Shown here piece after piece: positions 10,836 through 19,031 of a DNA stretch of 57,587 bases. The DNA is from Humitalea rosea (GTDB lineage: Bacteria; Pseudomonadota; Alphaproteobacteria; Acetobacterales; Acetobacteraceae). Below the pieces are notes generated by a model. That model was given only the letters and a program-made list of their open reading frames with translations, made no database searches and was not told the origin of the DNA. The DNA lies in the NCBI RefSeq assembly GCF_003253705.1, contig NZ_QKYU01000029.1, positions 1-57,587 of the forward strand. Direction: 5' to 3'. The position numbers and the translations under genes are program-made. Every line of letters begins with the position of its first letter. Position 1 is the first letter of the stretch.

Positions 10836-11815
10836 CGGTGGCGCCCGCCACGGATCAGCCCGACGATGCCGCGCGGCGCCGCGGCCGCGAAGATCACGAG
10901 CACGACACCAACGATCATCAGATTGGCCGCCGAGGAAATCGTCACCGTCGCCGCCTGTTGCAGCGAGGCCAGCAGCACCGCGCCGATCACCGGCCCGAAC
11001 CAGGTGCCGGCGCCGCCGATCAGCGGCATGGCGATGGCATTGACCGAGAAGGCGAGGCCGAAGGCGGCCTCCGGATTCAGATAGCCGGTGTAATGCGACA
11101 GCGGCGCCCCCGCGACGGCCATCAACGCGCCGCTCAGCGTGGTGGCAACGAGTTTCAGCCGCAGCGTGGGCACGCCCGCGGCCTCGGCCGCGCGTTCATC
11201 GTCGCGCAAAGCGGCAAGCCCCATGCCGAGGCGCGAGCCCTCGATCCCCCGCGCGATGCCGACGCCGATGACCGCCAGCACCAGCATCACGACGAACAGA
11301 TACTCGCCATAGCTGACGAAGGGCGGGATCGAGGCCGGGCGCAGCACATAGGCGCCGCGCGAGCCGCCGACAAAGCTCCAGTTCACCACGATGGTATGCA
11401 GCAGCACCGCGAGGCTGAGCGTGGCGATGGCGAAATACACACCCTTCAGCCGCAGCGCGAGCCAGCCGGTGCCTAAGCCCAGCAGCCCGCCGATGCAGGC
11501 GGCGGCGGCGATGCAGGGCAGCAGGTCGAGGCCGAAGGCTTTTCGGAGTGCCACGGTGGTATAGGCGCCAACGGCGAGAAAGCCCGCCGCGCCGAAATTC
11601 ACATAGCCCGCATAGCCGCCAAGGATGTTCCAGGCGGTGGCGAGCAGCACGTATTGCAGGATGAAGTAGCCGGCGAACCAAGCGTATTCATTGTCGAGCA
11701 CCCGGAAGCCCGCGACCAGCGCGAGGCACAGCAGCGCCGCCCCGCCCCAAAAGGCGATATGGCCGGCGGGCAGGGCGGGGCGGGGCCGGAGGGCCGCCTC
11801 GGTCTTGACCGTCAC
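10832..11815 (-). CDS. livM: Branched-chain-type ABC importer, permease LivM
   Basis: Inner-membrane permease of 327 residues with about nine hydrophobic helices. GYAGYVNFGAAGFLAVGAY and the LRDDERAAEAAGV cytoplasmic loop that contacts the ATPase are conserved LivM features. The start is GTG, overlapping the livH stop as GTGA. Confidence 0.9.
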   Translation of the reverse strand: MTVKTEAALRPRPALPAGHIAFWGGAALLCLALVAGFRVLDNEYAWFAGYFILQYVLLATAWNILGGYAGYVNFGAAGFLAVGAYTTVALRKAFGLDLLPCIAAAACIGGLLGLGTGWLALRLKGVYFAIATLSLAVLLHTIVVNWSFVGGSRGAYVLRPASIPPFVSYGEYLFVVMLVLAVIGVGIARGIEGSRLGMGLAALRDDERAAEAAGVPTLRLKLVATTLSGALMAVAGAPLSHYTGYLNPEAAFGLAFSVNAIAMPLIGGAGTWFGPVIGAVLLASLQQAATVTISSAANLMIVGVVLVIFAAAAPRGIVGLIRGGRHR

Positions 11816-12693
11816 GCCGCGCGTCCGAACAGGCCCTGCGGCCGGAAGGCCAGCACCAGCAGCAGCGCGCCGAAGGCCACCGCCGGCGACCAGGACGGGC
11901 CATAGAAGGCAGCGGTGACATTCTCGGCCACGCCAAAGGCCAGGGCCGCCAGCACGCAGCCCGACAGGCTCGCCATGCCGCCCATGATGACGATGGCGAA
12001 GACGCGGCCGATGAAGACATGGCCCGACCAGGGATCGATCGGCTGCACCACCACCAGCGCCCCGCCCGCGAGCCCGGCCAGCGCCACCGAGATGCCGAAG
12101 GCGAAGCGCTTGATCCGCACCGGATCGATGGCGAGCAGGCGCAGCGCCTCCGGGTCCTGCGCCACGGCGGCGATGGCCCGGCCGGTGAAGGTCGTCCGCA
12201 GATACAGCGCCAGCGCCCCGATCGTGGCCAGTGCCGACGCCCCAGGCACCAGCATCCGCAAGGGTAGGTCGATATCGCCGAAGTAGTAGGTGATGCTGGC
12301 GTAGGATGGATCGACGTAGCGCTGGTCGGCGCCGAAGACCATCACCAGCCCGACCTCGATGATGAACATGACGCCGAAGAAGAAGGCGAGGCCGTGCAGC
12401 GCCTGATCCCCCCGGCGTTCGAAGAAGTGGTGGTAAGCGGTGTAGATCCCCGCCCCCAGCAACCAGAAACCCGGTGCCAGCAGCACGGCCGACAACAGCG
12501 GATCGAGCCCGAGCCCGCCCGAGACCACCACCACCGCGAAGGCGCCCAGCACCACCAGCGCCGGATGCGCGATGTTGACGATATCCAGCATGCCGAAGGA
12601 GATCGCGAGGCCCGCCGCCGCGGCAGCATAAAGGCTGCCGAGCAACAGGCCCGAGATGATGGCATTCACCAGGAGCGCGAGTTCGGGGTCCAT
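11812..12693 (-). CDS. livH: Branched-chain-type ABC importer, permease LivH
   Basis: Inner-membrane permease of 293 residues. It contains the LivH segments GLAISFGMLDIVNIAHPALVVLG (near residue 27) and the ATPase-contact loop AVAQDPEALRLLAID. The start lies 4 bases after the stop of the binding-protein gene. Confidence 0.9.
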   Translation of the reverse strand: MDPELALLVNAIISGLLLGSLYAAAAAGLAISFGMLDIVNIAHPALVVLGAFAVVVVSGGLGLDPLLSAVLLAPGFWLLGAGIYTAYHHFFERRGDQALHGLAFFFGVMFIIEVGLVMVFGADQRYVDPSYASITYYFGDIDLPLRMLVPGASALATIGALALYLRTTFTGRAIAAVAQDPEALRLLAIDPVRIKRFAFGISVALAGLAGGALVVVQPIDPWSGHVFIGRVFAIVIMGGMASLSGCVLAALAFGVAENVTAAFYGPSWSPAVAFGALLLVLAFRPQGLFGRAA

Positions 12694-12697
12694 GTCG

Positions 12698-13972
12698 TCA
12701 GGTCGCGCTGGCGCCGTAGGGTCCGCGCAGCTCGCCCGATTTGTAGCGTGGCGGATAGAGGATCACCTGCGTGCCCGGGCGCGCGAAGCGTTCCAGATTG
12801 CCATCGGTGACGCCCTGATACTGGACGTAGAGGTTGCGCTCCTCCGTCCATTCCCCGAGCGCGTCGAATGTCAGCGGCCCGATCACCGTGTCGAACGCGT
12901 TCGCGTGCATGTCGGCGGCCAGTGCTGCCTGGTCGATCCTGCCGACACGCTTCACCGCCTGCTCCAGCACCTGCATCTGCGAATAGGCCAGCGGCGGCAC
13001 GTAGAGGCCGAGCGCATCGGTCTGTTCCCGCGCCGCGACCTCGCGATACCGTCGCAGCAGGGATTCCACACCCGGGAACTGCATCGTCGGCTCGGGGGCA
13101 TAGACGTCCCAGGTGACGAGGTTGTTGAGGATGGGCCCCAACTGCGCCTTCAGCGCCGAGATCTGCGGCCCGATCATCGCGCCGCCGAACATGCGCGCCG
13201 ACATGCGCAGCTCGCTCGCCGAGCGCAGCAGCCCGACCGAATCCGGCGGGTAGGAGCCGATGTAGACAAGATCCGGCCGTGCCGCCTGGATCGAGCGCAT
13301 GATGGGCGAGAAATCCACCGTGCCCGGCGGATAGGAGCGGTCATAGACCACCCGCAGCCCATGCTGCCGCGCCAGGAAGCGCGCGCTTTCCGCGGTCCGC
13401 TGCGGGAAGTCGGAGTCCAGCGCCGCGATGGCAATGGTGCGCGGCTTCGGATCCATCGCCATGGCGATGTCGAAAAAGCCCTTGGCGAAGGTCTCCTTCA
13501 CCTGGCTGCCCACGGGGCAGATGTTGAAGTGCCTGTCGTAGCGGAACTCATGGTTCACGCCGGTGCCAAGCAGGGTCACGATCGTCATGCCGCGCTGCAT
13601 CACGATCGGCATGGCCGGCGCGATGATCGCGGTGGCATAGCCCGAAACGACCAGATCGACCTTATCGACGTCGATCAGCTTGGTGTAGATGCCGGGCACC
13701 TGCGCGCCATTGCTCTGGTCGTCGTAATGCACGAGCTCCACGGGCCGGCCGAGAAGCCCGCCGCGCGCATTCACGTCATCCGCCCAGATCCGGTGCGTGG
13801 CCAGCGCCGGCCGGCCATTGCCGGCGAGCCCGCCCGACAGCGACATGGAATAGCCGATGCGGAGGGGCGGGCCCGAGGGCGCCTGCGCCGCGGCCGGGCG
13901 GATGCCGGATGCGGCGGCGAGCCCGGTCGCGGCCGTAAGCTGGCCGAGACTCCGGCGGGTGATCTTTGTCAT
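12698..13972 (-). CDS. Periplasmic binding protein of the Liv-type importer
   Basis: Type I periplasmic binding protein (Peripla_BP_6/LivJ-like), 424 residues. The N-terminus TRRSLGQL followed by a hydrophobic stretch and an AAAQA cleavage site looks like a Tat signal peptide. The mature part starts PLRIGYSMSLSGGLAGNG, the usual first beta strand of the family. Such proteins deliver the ligand to LivHMGF encoded just downstream. Linkage with an intradiol dioxygenase suggests an aromatic or related carboxylate as ligand and not an amino acid, which is inference. Confidence 0.9.
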   Translation of the reverse strand: MTKITRRSLGQLTAATGLAAASGIRPAAAQAPSGPPLRIGYSMSLSGGLAGNGRPALATHRIWADDVNARGGLLGRPVELVHYDDQSNGAQVPGIYTKLIDVDKVDLVVSGYATAIIAPAMPIVMQRGMTIVTLLGTGVNHEFRYDRHFNICPVGSQVKETFAKGFFDIAMAMDPKPRTIAIAALDSDFPQRTAESARFLARQHGLRVVYDRSYPPGTVDFSPIMRSIQAARPDLVYIGSYPPDSVGLLRSASELRMSARMFGGAMIGPQISALKAQLGPILNNLVTWDVYAPEPTMQFPGVESLLRRYREVAAREQTDALGLYVPPLAYSQMQVLEQAVKRVGRIDQAALAADMHANAFDTVIGPLTFDALGEWTEERNLYVQYQGVTDGNLERFARPGTQVILYPPRYKSGELRGPYGASAT

Positions 13973-14014
13973 CTTCTTGTCCTCCCAAGCGTTGTCTGCG
14001 GTCCCGTGGCGCCC

Positions 14015-14923
14015 TCAGCCAGAGGCGGGCATCAGCTTCGACGGGTCGGAACCCACGCGCCCGCCCCCTTCCTCCGTCTCACGCGAGAGGCAGAAGTCGT
14101 AGCGGATGCTCGGTACCGCCGGGTCCGGCGCGCCCTCCACACCCACGGCCGGGCTGATGACGAGGGAGCGCGACACGCCAAACACCGTGTCGCTGTCCAC
14201 ATGTTCGTCATCGGCGAAATAGAGCGCCGTCACCAATTCCCGGTACTCGGGGGCCGAGATCAGGAAGTGGATATGCGCCGGGCGATAGCCATGCCGGTGC
14301 TGCCGGTTGATGAGGTCGCCCACCGGCCCGTCCATGGGGATCATGTAGCCAAGCGGCCTGACCGTGCGGAAGCGAAAGCGGCCCTCGGCATCGCAGCGGA
14401 ACTGGCCGCGCATGTCCATCACCGTGGGGTCGTGCGCCTGAAGGTCATAGGCGCCCTCGGCGTCGGTCTGCCAGACATCGACCTGCGCGCCCGGCACGCC
14501 CTTGCCGGCGGCATCCGTGACCTGGCCGAAGATCATGATCTCCTCGCCCTGGCCGATCTTGGCGATGCTGTCGCCCAGCGCGATCTTCGGTGCCTGCTCA
14601 CGGAAGAACGGGCCGAGCAGGCTGGTCTCCGTCCCCGCCGCCTCGCGCCCCGTCACGTCATGCATGACGTTCACCAGGCGGCTCAGCCCCAGCACGTCCG
14701 ACAACAGGATGAACTCCTGCCGGTACGGGGTGCAGGCCTGGCCCACGGCGGTCATGAAGGCGATGCCCGCGAGCCATTCGTCCGGCTTGAGATTCACCTC
14801 CCGCGCGAAGTCATGCAGATGGCGCACCGCGGCGTCGGCGATTTCGCGCAGCCGCGCATCGGGCGTATCGGCCATCTGCGCCAGCACCGCCTCGGTGATG
14901 CCTGCGCTGTCGAGATCCTGCAT
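14015..14923 (-). CDS. Intradiol ring-cleavage dioxygenase (catechol/hydroxyquinol type)
   Basis: Non-haem Fe(III) dioxygenase that opens a catechol or hydroxyquinol ring between the two hydroxyls. Of 302 residues, about 1-100 form the N-terminal dimerisation domain and 100-280 the catalytic domain. The four iron ligands are visible as Tyr159 (AYDLQ), Tyr193 (GYMIP), His217 and His219 (RPAHIHF), with the same 24-residue Tyr-to-His spacing as in Acinetobacter CatA. The start at 14923 (MQDLDSAG) follows AGGAGG; the longer reading frame upstream looks non-coding. It is encoded between the deacetylase and the importer. The N-terminal domain favours catechol or hydroxyquinol as substrate over protocatechuate. 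Confidence 0.92.
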   Translation of the reverse strand: MQDLDSAGITEAVLAQMADTPDARLREIADAAVRHLHDFAREVNLKPDEWLAGIAFMTAVGQACTPYRQEFILLSDVLGLSRLVNVMHDVTGREAAGTETSLLGPFFREQAPKIALGDSIAKIGQGEEIMIFGQVTDAAGKGVPGAQVDVWQTDAEGAYDLQAHDPTVMDMRGQFRCDAEGRFRFRTVRPLGYMIPMDGPVGDLINRQHRHGYRPAHIHFLISAPEYRELVTALYFADDEHVDSDTVFGVSRSLVISPAVGVEGAPDPAVPSIRYDFCLSRETEEGGGRVGSDPSKLMPASG

Positions 14924-14967
14924 CGCATCCTCCTGCTTTGCTCCGCCAGAGCGGAGCGTCCTTTTGC

Positions 14968-15696
14968 TCAAGCCTGCGCGTCCGCGCCCAGTCTGGTCAA
15001 TGAAGCCGGGGCCACCCAATCCCCCAGCCGTCCCGATGGCACGCCCCGCCGGATGGCGAGGCAGGCATCGGGAAAATCCTGCCGGAAGCTGGCGCCCGCA
15101 TCGGCAAGCCGCCCGAGAAAGCGGTCCAGATGCCGCATCGCCCCGTTCGGCAGGTCATGCAGGACCAGCACCGCATGATCCTGCGCGAGGCACATCGCCA
15201 GCGCCCGATCCGGCCAGTGCTCCGCGTCCTTCCAGTCGCCGGGGACGGCGTTCCACAGGGCGCAGGTGTAGCGGTCGCGGAGCAGGTAATCGCGGGCCTC
15301 GACGCTCAGCAGGTGCGGCCCCAGATGGCCGCCGCCGCCGACCGGGCGGAACAGGCGGTCGGGGTGCGCCAGATCGCCGATCAGCGCCTGGGTGCGGCCG
15401 ATCTCCGCCTCGGCATGGCCCGGCGGGCGATCGCCGAGCGGCCCGGCATGGGTATAGGTGTGGTTGCCGATCCAATGGCCCTCGGCATGGGCTTGCGCCG
15501 CGATCGCCCGCCGCGCCGGATCTTCGAGCTTCTGGCCGATCACGAAGAAGGTCGCGTGCAGGCCACGGCGACGCAGCACGTCGAGCACGCCCGGGGTCGC
15601 CTCCGGCTCCGGCCCATTGTCGAATGTCAGGGTGACCAGGGGTGCCGGCGTGTTCACCGCGTCACGTCCCGGCTCGTGGCGGTGTGCATGGACCAT
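14968..15696 (-). CDS. Polysaccharide deacetylase (NodB-like) family protein
   Basis: Carbohydrate esterase 4-type fold, 242 residues. Motif 1 reads TFDNGP (Asp26, Asn27) where TFDDGP is usual, so one metal-ligand Asp is Asn. Motif 2 is NHTYTH with His79 and His83. There is no signal peptide, so a cytoplasmic role is likely, as in relatives that act on small amides and not on polymers. The start is uncertain: ATG 15696 has AGGAG only 2 bases upstream, and GTG 15657 is an alternative. First gene of the dioxygenase/importer operon. Confidence 0.8.
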   Translation of the reverse strand: MVHAHRHEPGRDAVNTPAPLVTLTFDNGPEPEATPGVLDVLRRRGLHATFFVIGQKLEDPARRAIAAQAHAEGHWIGNHTYTHAGPLGDRPPGHAEAEIGRTQALIGDLAHPDRLFRPVGGGGHLGPHLLSVEARDYLLRDRYTCALWNAVPGDWKDAEHWPDRALAMCLAQDHAVLVLHDLPNGAMRHLDRFLGRLADAGASFRQDFPDACLAIRRGVPSGRLGDWVAPASLTRLGADAQA

Positions 15697-15710
15697 TTCT
15701 CCTGGGAGGG

Positions 15711-15752
15711 AGATTTTCCCGACAAAACACGTCTGTCAACGCATTTTGTCGG
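15711..15752 (-). promoter_or_regulatory. Promoter framed by an inverted repeat
   Basis: CCGACAAAA at 15719-15727 and TTTTGTCGG at 15744-15752 are exact 9-base inverted arms 16 bases apart. Between them, on the minus strand, TTGACA (15739 to 15734) is a perfect -35 for the deacetylase/dioxygenase/importer operon, with a weak -10 (GAAAAT) about 15 bases further that overlaps the left arm. This is the layout of a repressor site. No regulator gene is adjacent, so the binding protein is unknown. Confidence 0.6.
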
Positions 15753-15827
15753 TCTTGTGTGTTCGGCGCCGCGGCGGCAGGCTCCGGCCGGAACAGGGCG
15801 CCGCCCGAGCCCAGAGGAAACCGACCC

Positions 15828-16862
15828 ATGGCTGATATGCTGCTGCCCACCACCGTCGTTGGCAGCTACCCGCAGCCCGATTGGCTGGTGAACCGCGAGG
15901 TGCTGGCCAAGAACCTCGTGCCCCGCGTCCGCATGCGCGACATCTGGCGCGTGGCCGAGCCGGTGCTGGAAGGGGCGCAGGATGACGCGACCCTCATCGC
16001 CATCCGCGACATGGAGCGCGCCGGGATCGACATCATCACCGATGGCGAGATGCGGCGCGAAAGCTACTCCAACCGCTTCGCCTTGGCGCTGGAGGGGGTG
16101 GATGTGGACACCCCCGCCTCCGTCATGGGCCGCGCCGGCAAATCCACGCTGGTGCCCCGCGTGATCGGCGCGATCCGCCGCATGCGGCCGGTTGAGGTGC
16201 GTGACGTGCAGTTCCTGCGCGCCAATACCGACAAGAAGATCAAGATCACCCTGCCCGGCCCCTTCACCCTCGCCCAGCAGGCCAAGGACGAGTTCTACGG
16301 CGACGAGGAAGCCCTCGCCATGGCCTATGCCGCCGTGGTGGCCGAGGAAGCCCGCGACCTGAAGGCCGCCGGTGCCGACATCATCCAACTCGACGAGCCT
16401 TGGCTCCAGGCGCGGCCGGAGCAAGCGCGGCGCTATGGGGTGAAGGCGATCAACCGGGCGCTGGAGGGGGTGCCGGGGCCGACCATCGTGCACCTCTGCT
16501 TCGGCTACGCCGCCATCGTGCAGGACAAGCCGAGCGGCTATTCCTTCCTGCCGCAACTGGCCGATTGCATCGCCGACCAGATCTCGATCGAGGCGGCACA
16601 GCCGCATCTGGACCTCGGCGTGCTCCGCGAATTGTCGGGCAAGACGATCCTGCTGGGCGTGCTCGACCTCGGCAGCCACCAGGTCGAGACCGCGGAGGAG
16701 GTCGCCGCCCGCATCCGCGAGGGGCTGAAGCATTTGCCCGCCGAGCGGCTGGTTCCGGCGCCGGATTGCGGCATGAAGTACCTGCCGCGCGAACGGGCGT
16801 TCGGGAAGCTCAAGGCCCTGGCCGAAGGGGCCGCGATCGTGCGGCGGGAGTTGGAAGGCTAG
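15828..16862 (+). CDS. MetE C-terminal-like methyltransferase
   Basis: Single-domain homologue of the catalytic half of cobalamin-independent methionine synthase, 344 residues. It starts TTVVGSYPQPDWLV as in the family. Zinc-binding residues are expected in IVHLCFGYA (His and Cys) and PAPDCGMKYL (Cys); DIIQLDEPWLQ supplies an acidic active-site strand. The ATG at 15828 has AGAGGA upstream. Short MetE-like proteins of this type transfer methyl groups between a pterin or methylated substrate and a thiol, and the substrate is often not homocysteine. It is divergent from the dioxygenase operon and its stop overlaps that of the following gene on the other strand. Confidence 0.85.
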   Translation: MADMLLPTTVVGSYPQPDWLVNREVLAKNLVPRVRMRDIWRVAEPVLEGAQDDATLIAIRDMERAGIDIITDGEMRRESYSNRFALALEGVDVDTPASVMGRAGKSTLVPRVIGAIRRMRPVEVRDVQFLRANTDKKIKITLPGPFTLAQQAKDEFYGDEEALAMAYAAVVAEEARDLKAAGADIIQLDEPWLQARPEQARRYGVKAINRALEGVPGPTIVHLCFGYAAIVQDKPSGYSFLPQLADCIADQISIEAAQPHLDLGVLRELSGKTILLGVLDLGSHQVETAEEVAARIREGLKHLPAERLVPAPDCGMKYLPRERAFGKLKALAEGAAIVRRELEG

Positions 16863-17752
16863 GCCATCCGCGCCGCATAGGCATCAAGCACCGCATCGGC
16901 GGTATAGGCCCCCCGCGCCGCGAACTCGGCGCGCAGCCCAAGTGCGGCCGAGGCGCGTAGCCGTGCCGCGGTCGCCACCGTCATCACCGGGTCCAGCCCA
17001 AGTTCCCTCAGGCCCTCGATCACCCCATCCATCTCGACGGCGCGGCGCTCGGCGTGCAGCACATCGGTGCGGACGCACATGTCCACGAAGGTGCTGAAGC
17101 TTGTGGCATCCATCGGCCCGCAGATGCCGCGCAACGCCTCCTGCCGCACCCCGGCGGCCGAGGCGGCGGTCAGCGCCTCCATCACCAGCGCCTCGATCCC
17201 CTTGGTCACCACGCTGCGGAGCATTTTCACGGCCGCGGCTGTGCCGGCCTCGGGCCCGGCATCCTCGATGACGAGCCCCAGGGGCGCGAAGGTCGCGATG
17301 AACCGCGCCATGCCGCTGCCCGAGCAATAGAGCGGCACCGCCGGGCCATACAGCCCGACCGCGCCCATCAGATTGGCATCGACATACTGCCCGCCACGCG
17401 CCGCCACGGCCTCGGCGACCAGGCGCTTGGCGCTGGGGGTGGCGGCGTTGATGTCCACGACCAGCGCGCCCGGCCGGGCGGCGGCGGCGATGGCCTGGCC
17501 GACCCCGGCCGCCGTCGCCACCACCACCGCCGAGACGATGATGTCCGCGGCGGCGGCCAGCGCCTCCAGGCTGTCCACGAGCCTCGCCCCATGGGCGGCC
17601 ACGCTGGCGCGGAAGGCGGGCGAATAGGGCGGCCGGTTGGTCGCGCCCTCGCAGAAGACCAGCATCCCGGCCACGCCCTGGCCGGAAAAATGCCGGGCGA
17701 AGCATTGCGCGGCCTCGCCGAAGCCGACGAAGCCGATGACGGGGTGGCTCAT
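16859..17752 (-). CDS. NAD-binding dehydrogenase with DUF1932 C-terminus
   Basis: Beta-hydroxyacid dehydrogenase-like protein of 297 residues. The Rossmann motif is GFVGFGEAAQCFARHF, the middle has VDINAATPSAKRLV, and the lysine of KMLRSVVTKGIEALVMEAL sits in the DUF1932-type C-terminal helical domain. The reaction is probably oxidation or decarboxylation of a hydroxy acid; the substrate is unknown. Upstream lies a second copy of the LacI operator (17777-17790), which ties it to the regulator and MFS transporter next door. Confidence 0.85.
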   Translation of the reverse strand: MSHPVIGFVGFGEAAQCFARHFSGQGVAGMLVFCEGATNRPPYSPAFRASVAAHGARLVDSLEALAAAADIIVSAVVVATAAGVGQAIAAAARPGALVVDINAATPSAKRLVAEAVAARGGQYVDANLMGAVGLYGPAVPLYCSGSGMARFIATFAPLGLVIEDAGPEAGTAAAVKMLRSVVTKGIEALVMEALTAASAAGVRQEALRGICGPMDATSFSTFVDMCVRTDVLHAERRAVEMDGVIEGLRELGLDPVMTVATAARLRASAALGLRAEFAARGAYTADAVLDAYAARMA

Positions 17753-17776
17753 GCTGCCTGCTCCGATAAAGGGTGG

Positions 17777-17790
17777 GTGAATCGGTTCAT
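17777..17790. promoter_or_regulatory. Second LacI-type operator copy
   Basis: GTGAATCGGTTCAT matches the perfect palindrome at 19001-19014 in 12 of 14 positions. It overlaps the stop codon of the MFS gene and lies 24 bases upstream of the DUF1932 dehydrogenase start, where it could control that gene separately or as a read-through block. Confidence 0.65.
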
Positions 17791-18992
17791 CTGTGGTCGC
17801 GCCGCCGCAACTGCCGGTTCAGCACCACCACCAGCAGCGGGGCGAGCCAGGCCAGCGCGATGCTCAGCCCGGCAAGCCCGCCCATCCCGGCCAGCCCGCC
17901 CCCCGGCGCCTCATGCAGCACCAGGGTCGAGCAGGCGGCGCCGGCGGCCTGGCCCAGGCTGGTGGCGGCGGCCACGAGGCATTGGTAGGTCATCCGCTCC
18001 GAAGGCTGGGCGACGCGGGTGGCGCTGGCCTGCGCCACCGTGCTGCGCGCCAATTGCCCCGCCAGCACCGCGCCGAGCAGCGGCACCGCGACCAGCGGCG
18101 GCAGCGGCACCATGAAGGCGGCGACCAGCAGCACCGTCAGCAGCGCCCCCACCCCCAGCGAGGCCTGCAAGGTGCCGATGCGGTCCATGACCCAGCCGGT
18201 GACGCGGGTGGTGACCAGCGCCATCCCGCCGCCGAACAGATACATCGCCCGCAACCCGGCCTCGCCGACCCCGGCATTGCCCAGCGCGAAGCCGCTCAGA
18301 TGCGGCGCGATCAGCAGGCTGGCGAAGGAGGCCGCGCCGATCAGCGCCAACCCGGTCAGGCTTTCGGCGCGCAGCAGCAGCCGCAGCAGGCTGGCCGGGG
18401 TGACCTTCGGCCCGGGCTCGGCCGCCCGCGCCGGCCGCTGCATCCGCCAGGCCGGCAGCAGCAGCGCGAGGCAGGCCGCCCCCAGGACCAGCACGGGGAT
18501 GCGCCACCCCCCCGCCGAGGCCGACAGCAACAGCGCAAAGGGCAGGCCCAGCACCAGCGCCAGCCCGTAGGAGCCGACGATCGCGCTCACCACCCGGTTG
18601 CGCCGGTCCTCGGAGACCGCCTCGGCCGCGATCGTCACCACCGCCGCCATCAGCGGCCCGGCGCAGAGGCCGGAAAGGAACCGCGCCAGCAGCAGCCAGC
18701 GGAAATCGGGCGCGAGCCCGGCCGCGACCATCCCCAGCCCGAGCCCGCCGAGCGAGCCGACCAGCGCCCCCCGCCGGCTCCAGCGCCCGAGGAACAGCGC
18801 CCCCGCCAGCCCGCCGATCCCCGCGGCGGCGGTATAGACCGTGCTGGTCAGCGCCGCGTCCTGCAGCGGCACCCCCAGATCCCGCGCCAAAAACGGCCCC
18901 AGCGGGAAGACGATCACCGCCCCCATCGCATTGACGAAGGCGATGGCGCCGAGAACGGCAATCGTCGCAACACTGCTTCCAAATCGCGGCAT
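17787..18992 (-). CDS. MFS transporter
   Basis: Major facilitator superfamily protein, 401 residues with about 12 predicted membrane helices. The loop between helices 2 and 3 reads LGRWSRRGALVGSLGG, a form of the MFS motif A. It resembles DHA1-type drug or sugar-efflux carriers, so export and import are both possible. Divergent from the LacI regulator gene with a palindromic operator in the 39-base gap; likely repressed by it. Confidence 0.88.
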   Translation of the reverse strand: MPRFGSSVATIAVLGAIAFVNAMGAVIVFPLGPFLARDLGVPLQDAALTSTVYTAAAGIGGLAGALFLGRWSRRGALVGSLGGLGLGMVAAGLAPDFRWLLLARFLSGLCAGPLMAAVVTIAAEAVSEDRRNRVVSAIVGSYGLALVLGLPFALLLSASAGGWRIPVLVLGAACLALLLPAWRMQRPARAAEPGPKVTPASLLRLLLRAESLTGLALIGAASFASLLIAPHLSGFALGNAGVGEAGLRAMYLFGGGMALVTTRVTGWVMDRIGTLQASLGVGALLTVLLVAAFMVPLPPLVAVPLLGAVLAGQLARSTVAQASATRVAQPSERMTYQCLVAAATSLGQAAGAACSTLVLHEAPGGGLAGMGGLAGLSIALAWLAPLLVVVLNRQLRRRDHR

Positions 18993-19000
18993 GAGCCGAT

Positions 19001-19014
19001 ATGAACCGGTTCAT
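19001..19014. promoter_or_regulatory. LacI-family operator, perfect 14-bp palindrome
   Basis: ATGAACCGGTTCAT is fully symmetric around a central CG, as in GalR/LacI operators. It lies between the divergent starts of the MFS gene (18992) and the LacI-type regulator (19032), so it can control both and give autoregulation. A 12/14 copy occurs at 17777-17790. Confidence 0.78.
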
Positions 19015-19031
19015 CAAGAGGGCGTCAAGCC

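Noticed and set aside
12656-15178. An 840-codon open frame on the plus strand
   Set aside because: It is opposite the importer binding protein and the dioxygenase, whose signal peptide and iron ligands are evident.
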